Positions 6,246 through 6,317 of a stretch of 6,317 nucleotides of DNA are shown one piece after another. A program made the position numbers and the translations under genes. This DNA is from Alistipes sp. GTDB taxonomy: Bacteria; Bacteroidota; Bacteroidia; Bacteroidales; Rikenellaceae. The stretch covers positions 1-6,317 of the forward strand of contig VSOO01000093.1 in NCBI GenBank assembly GCA_009774895.1. The letters are read 5' to 3'. Numbering within the stretch: position 1 is the stretch's first letter; each line of letters begins with the position of its first letter. The notes below the pieces were generated by a model. The model ran no database searches, was not told the origin of the DNA, and saw only the letters and a list, made by a program, of their open reading frames with translations.

Positions 6246-6317
6246 GCGGCTGCCGCCTTCGGCCGCCGCCGAGGTGTCGTCATTTATAAGTTTGCGTTAG
6301 TAGTATTCGGGAGGGAG
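6246..6317 (+). ncRNA. Predicted structured small RNA, unit 3 (truncated by window end)
   Basis: The visible part has a GC-rich 5' hairpin at 6247-6271 (outer CGGC/GCCG, inner arms GCCGCC/GGCCGC around TTC, with two mismatches). A diverged linker follows, retaining GAGGT, TCATTTAT, TAAGTTTG (6287-6294) and GTTAGTAG. The last bases, CGGGAGG, would be the first arm of hairpin 2. The second arm and terminator lie beyond the window. Confidence 0.5.

Larger units (their letters stand above)
5671..6317 (+). repeat. Three tandem copies of a structured-RNA unit (third cut by the window)
   Basis: Three same-strand units begin with their -24 elements at 5671, 5919 and 6220, so the spacing is 248 and 301 nt. 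The core of units 1 and 2 (5724-5818 and 5969-6064) differs by one indel and about seven substitutions in 95 nt. Unit 3 is more diverged over its visible 47 nt. The spacers between units (5819-5918 and 6065-6219) are unrelated, GC-rich and hold no convincing gene. Confidence 0.85.

Noticed and set aside
5724..6317. CRISPR array or integron attC cassettes
   Set aside because: The units are about 95 nt with hairpins and terminators, spaced 250-300 nt apart; spacers are not uniform, and no cas gene, integrase or attC core sites are seen.

Overview
The window looks like chromosome from a high-GC member of the Bacteroidales, most probably Alistipes or a close relative. This rests on three things. 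The housekeeping proteins (GapA, PurB, a DUF4834 membrane protein, an MlaE/MlaF-type pair) have a Bacteroidetes flavour. Promoters fit the Bacteroidetes TTTG / TAnnTTTG pattern, and the gap promoter is a full match with 20-nt spacing. Start codons lack Shine-Dalgarno sequences. The genus is an inference from composition and recall, not a database result.

Layout. Positions 2-109 hold the last 35 codons of an unidentified plus-strand gene that enters from the left. About 390 nt of DNA with no convincing gene follows. A strong minus-strand terminator (497-532) then closes the gap transcript. The gap gene (651-1664, minus) has its own promoter at 1709-1740. A 375-nt GC-rich gap without a gene (1741-2116) contains an 8-bp tandem repeat. 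Next comes a minus-strand cluster read from right to left: a DUF4834 small membrane protein (3661-4047), an MlaE-type permease (2863-3606) and an MlaF-type ATPase (2117-2866). The last two overlap by an ATGA. A divergent intergenic region (4048-4248) carries -7 boxes facing both ways. purB (4249-5595, plus) follows and ends at a textbook Rho-independent terminator (5617-5646).

The most interesting part is the 'empty' 5660-6317. It holds three tandem, same-strand copies of one unit; the third is cut by the window edge. Each unit has, in order: a sigma-54-like -24/-12 element (yGGCACG-N4-TTGyW); a 5' hairpin of unrelated sequence but equivalent position, starting 1-3 nt after the predicted start site; a nearly invariant AT-rich segment; a 7-bp hairpin with a compensatory base-pair change between units 1 and 2; and a 12-bp terminator hairpin with a GNRA tetraloop and seven Ts. 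In units 1 and 2 this predicts RNAs of about 120 nt. Indels and stops break any shared reading frame. I interpret this as an array of paralogous small RNAs, possibly RpoN-dependent, which I do not recognise as a named family.

Functionally, gapA serves central carbon metabolism and purB serves purine synthesis. The permease/ATPase pair is expected to move lipid across the inner membrane, but no MCE (MlaD-type) partner is encoded beside it here.
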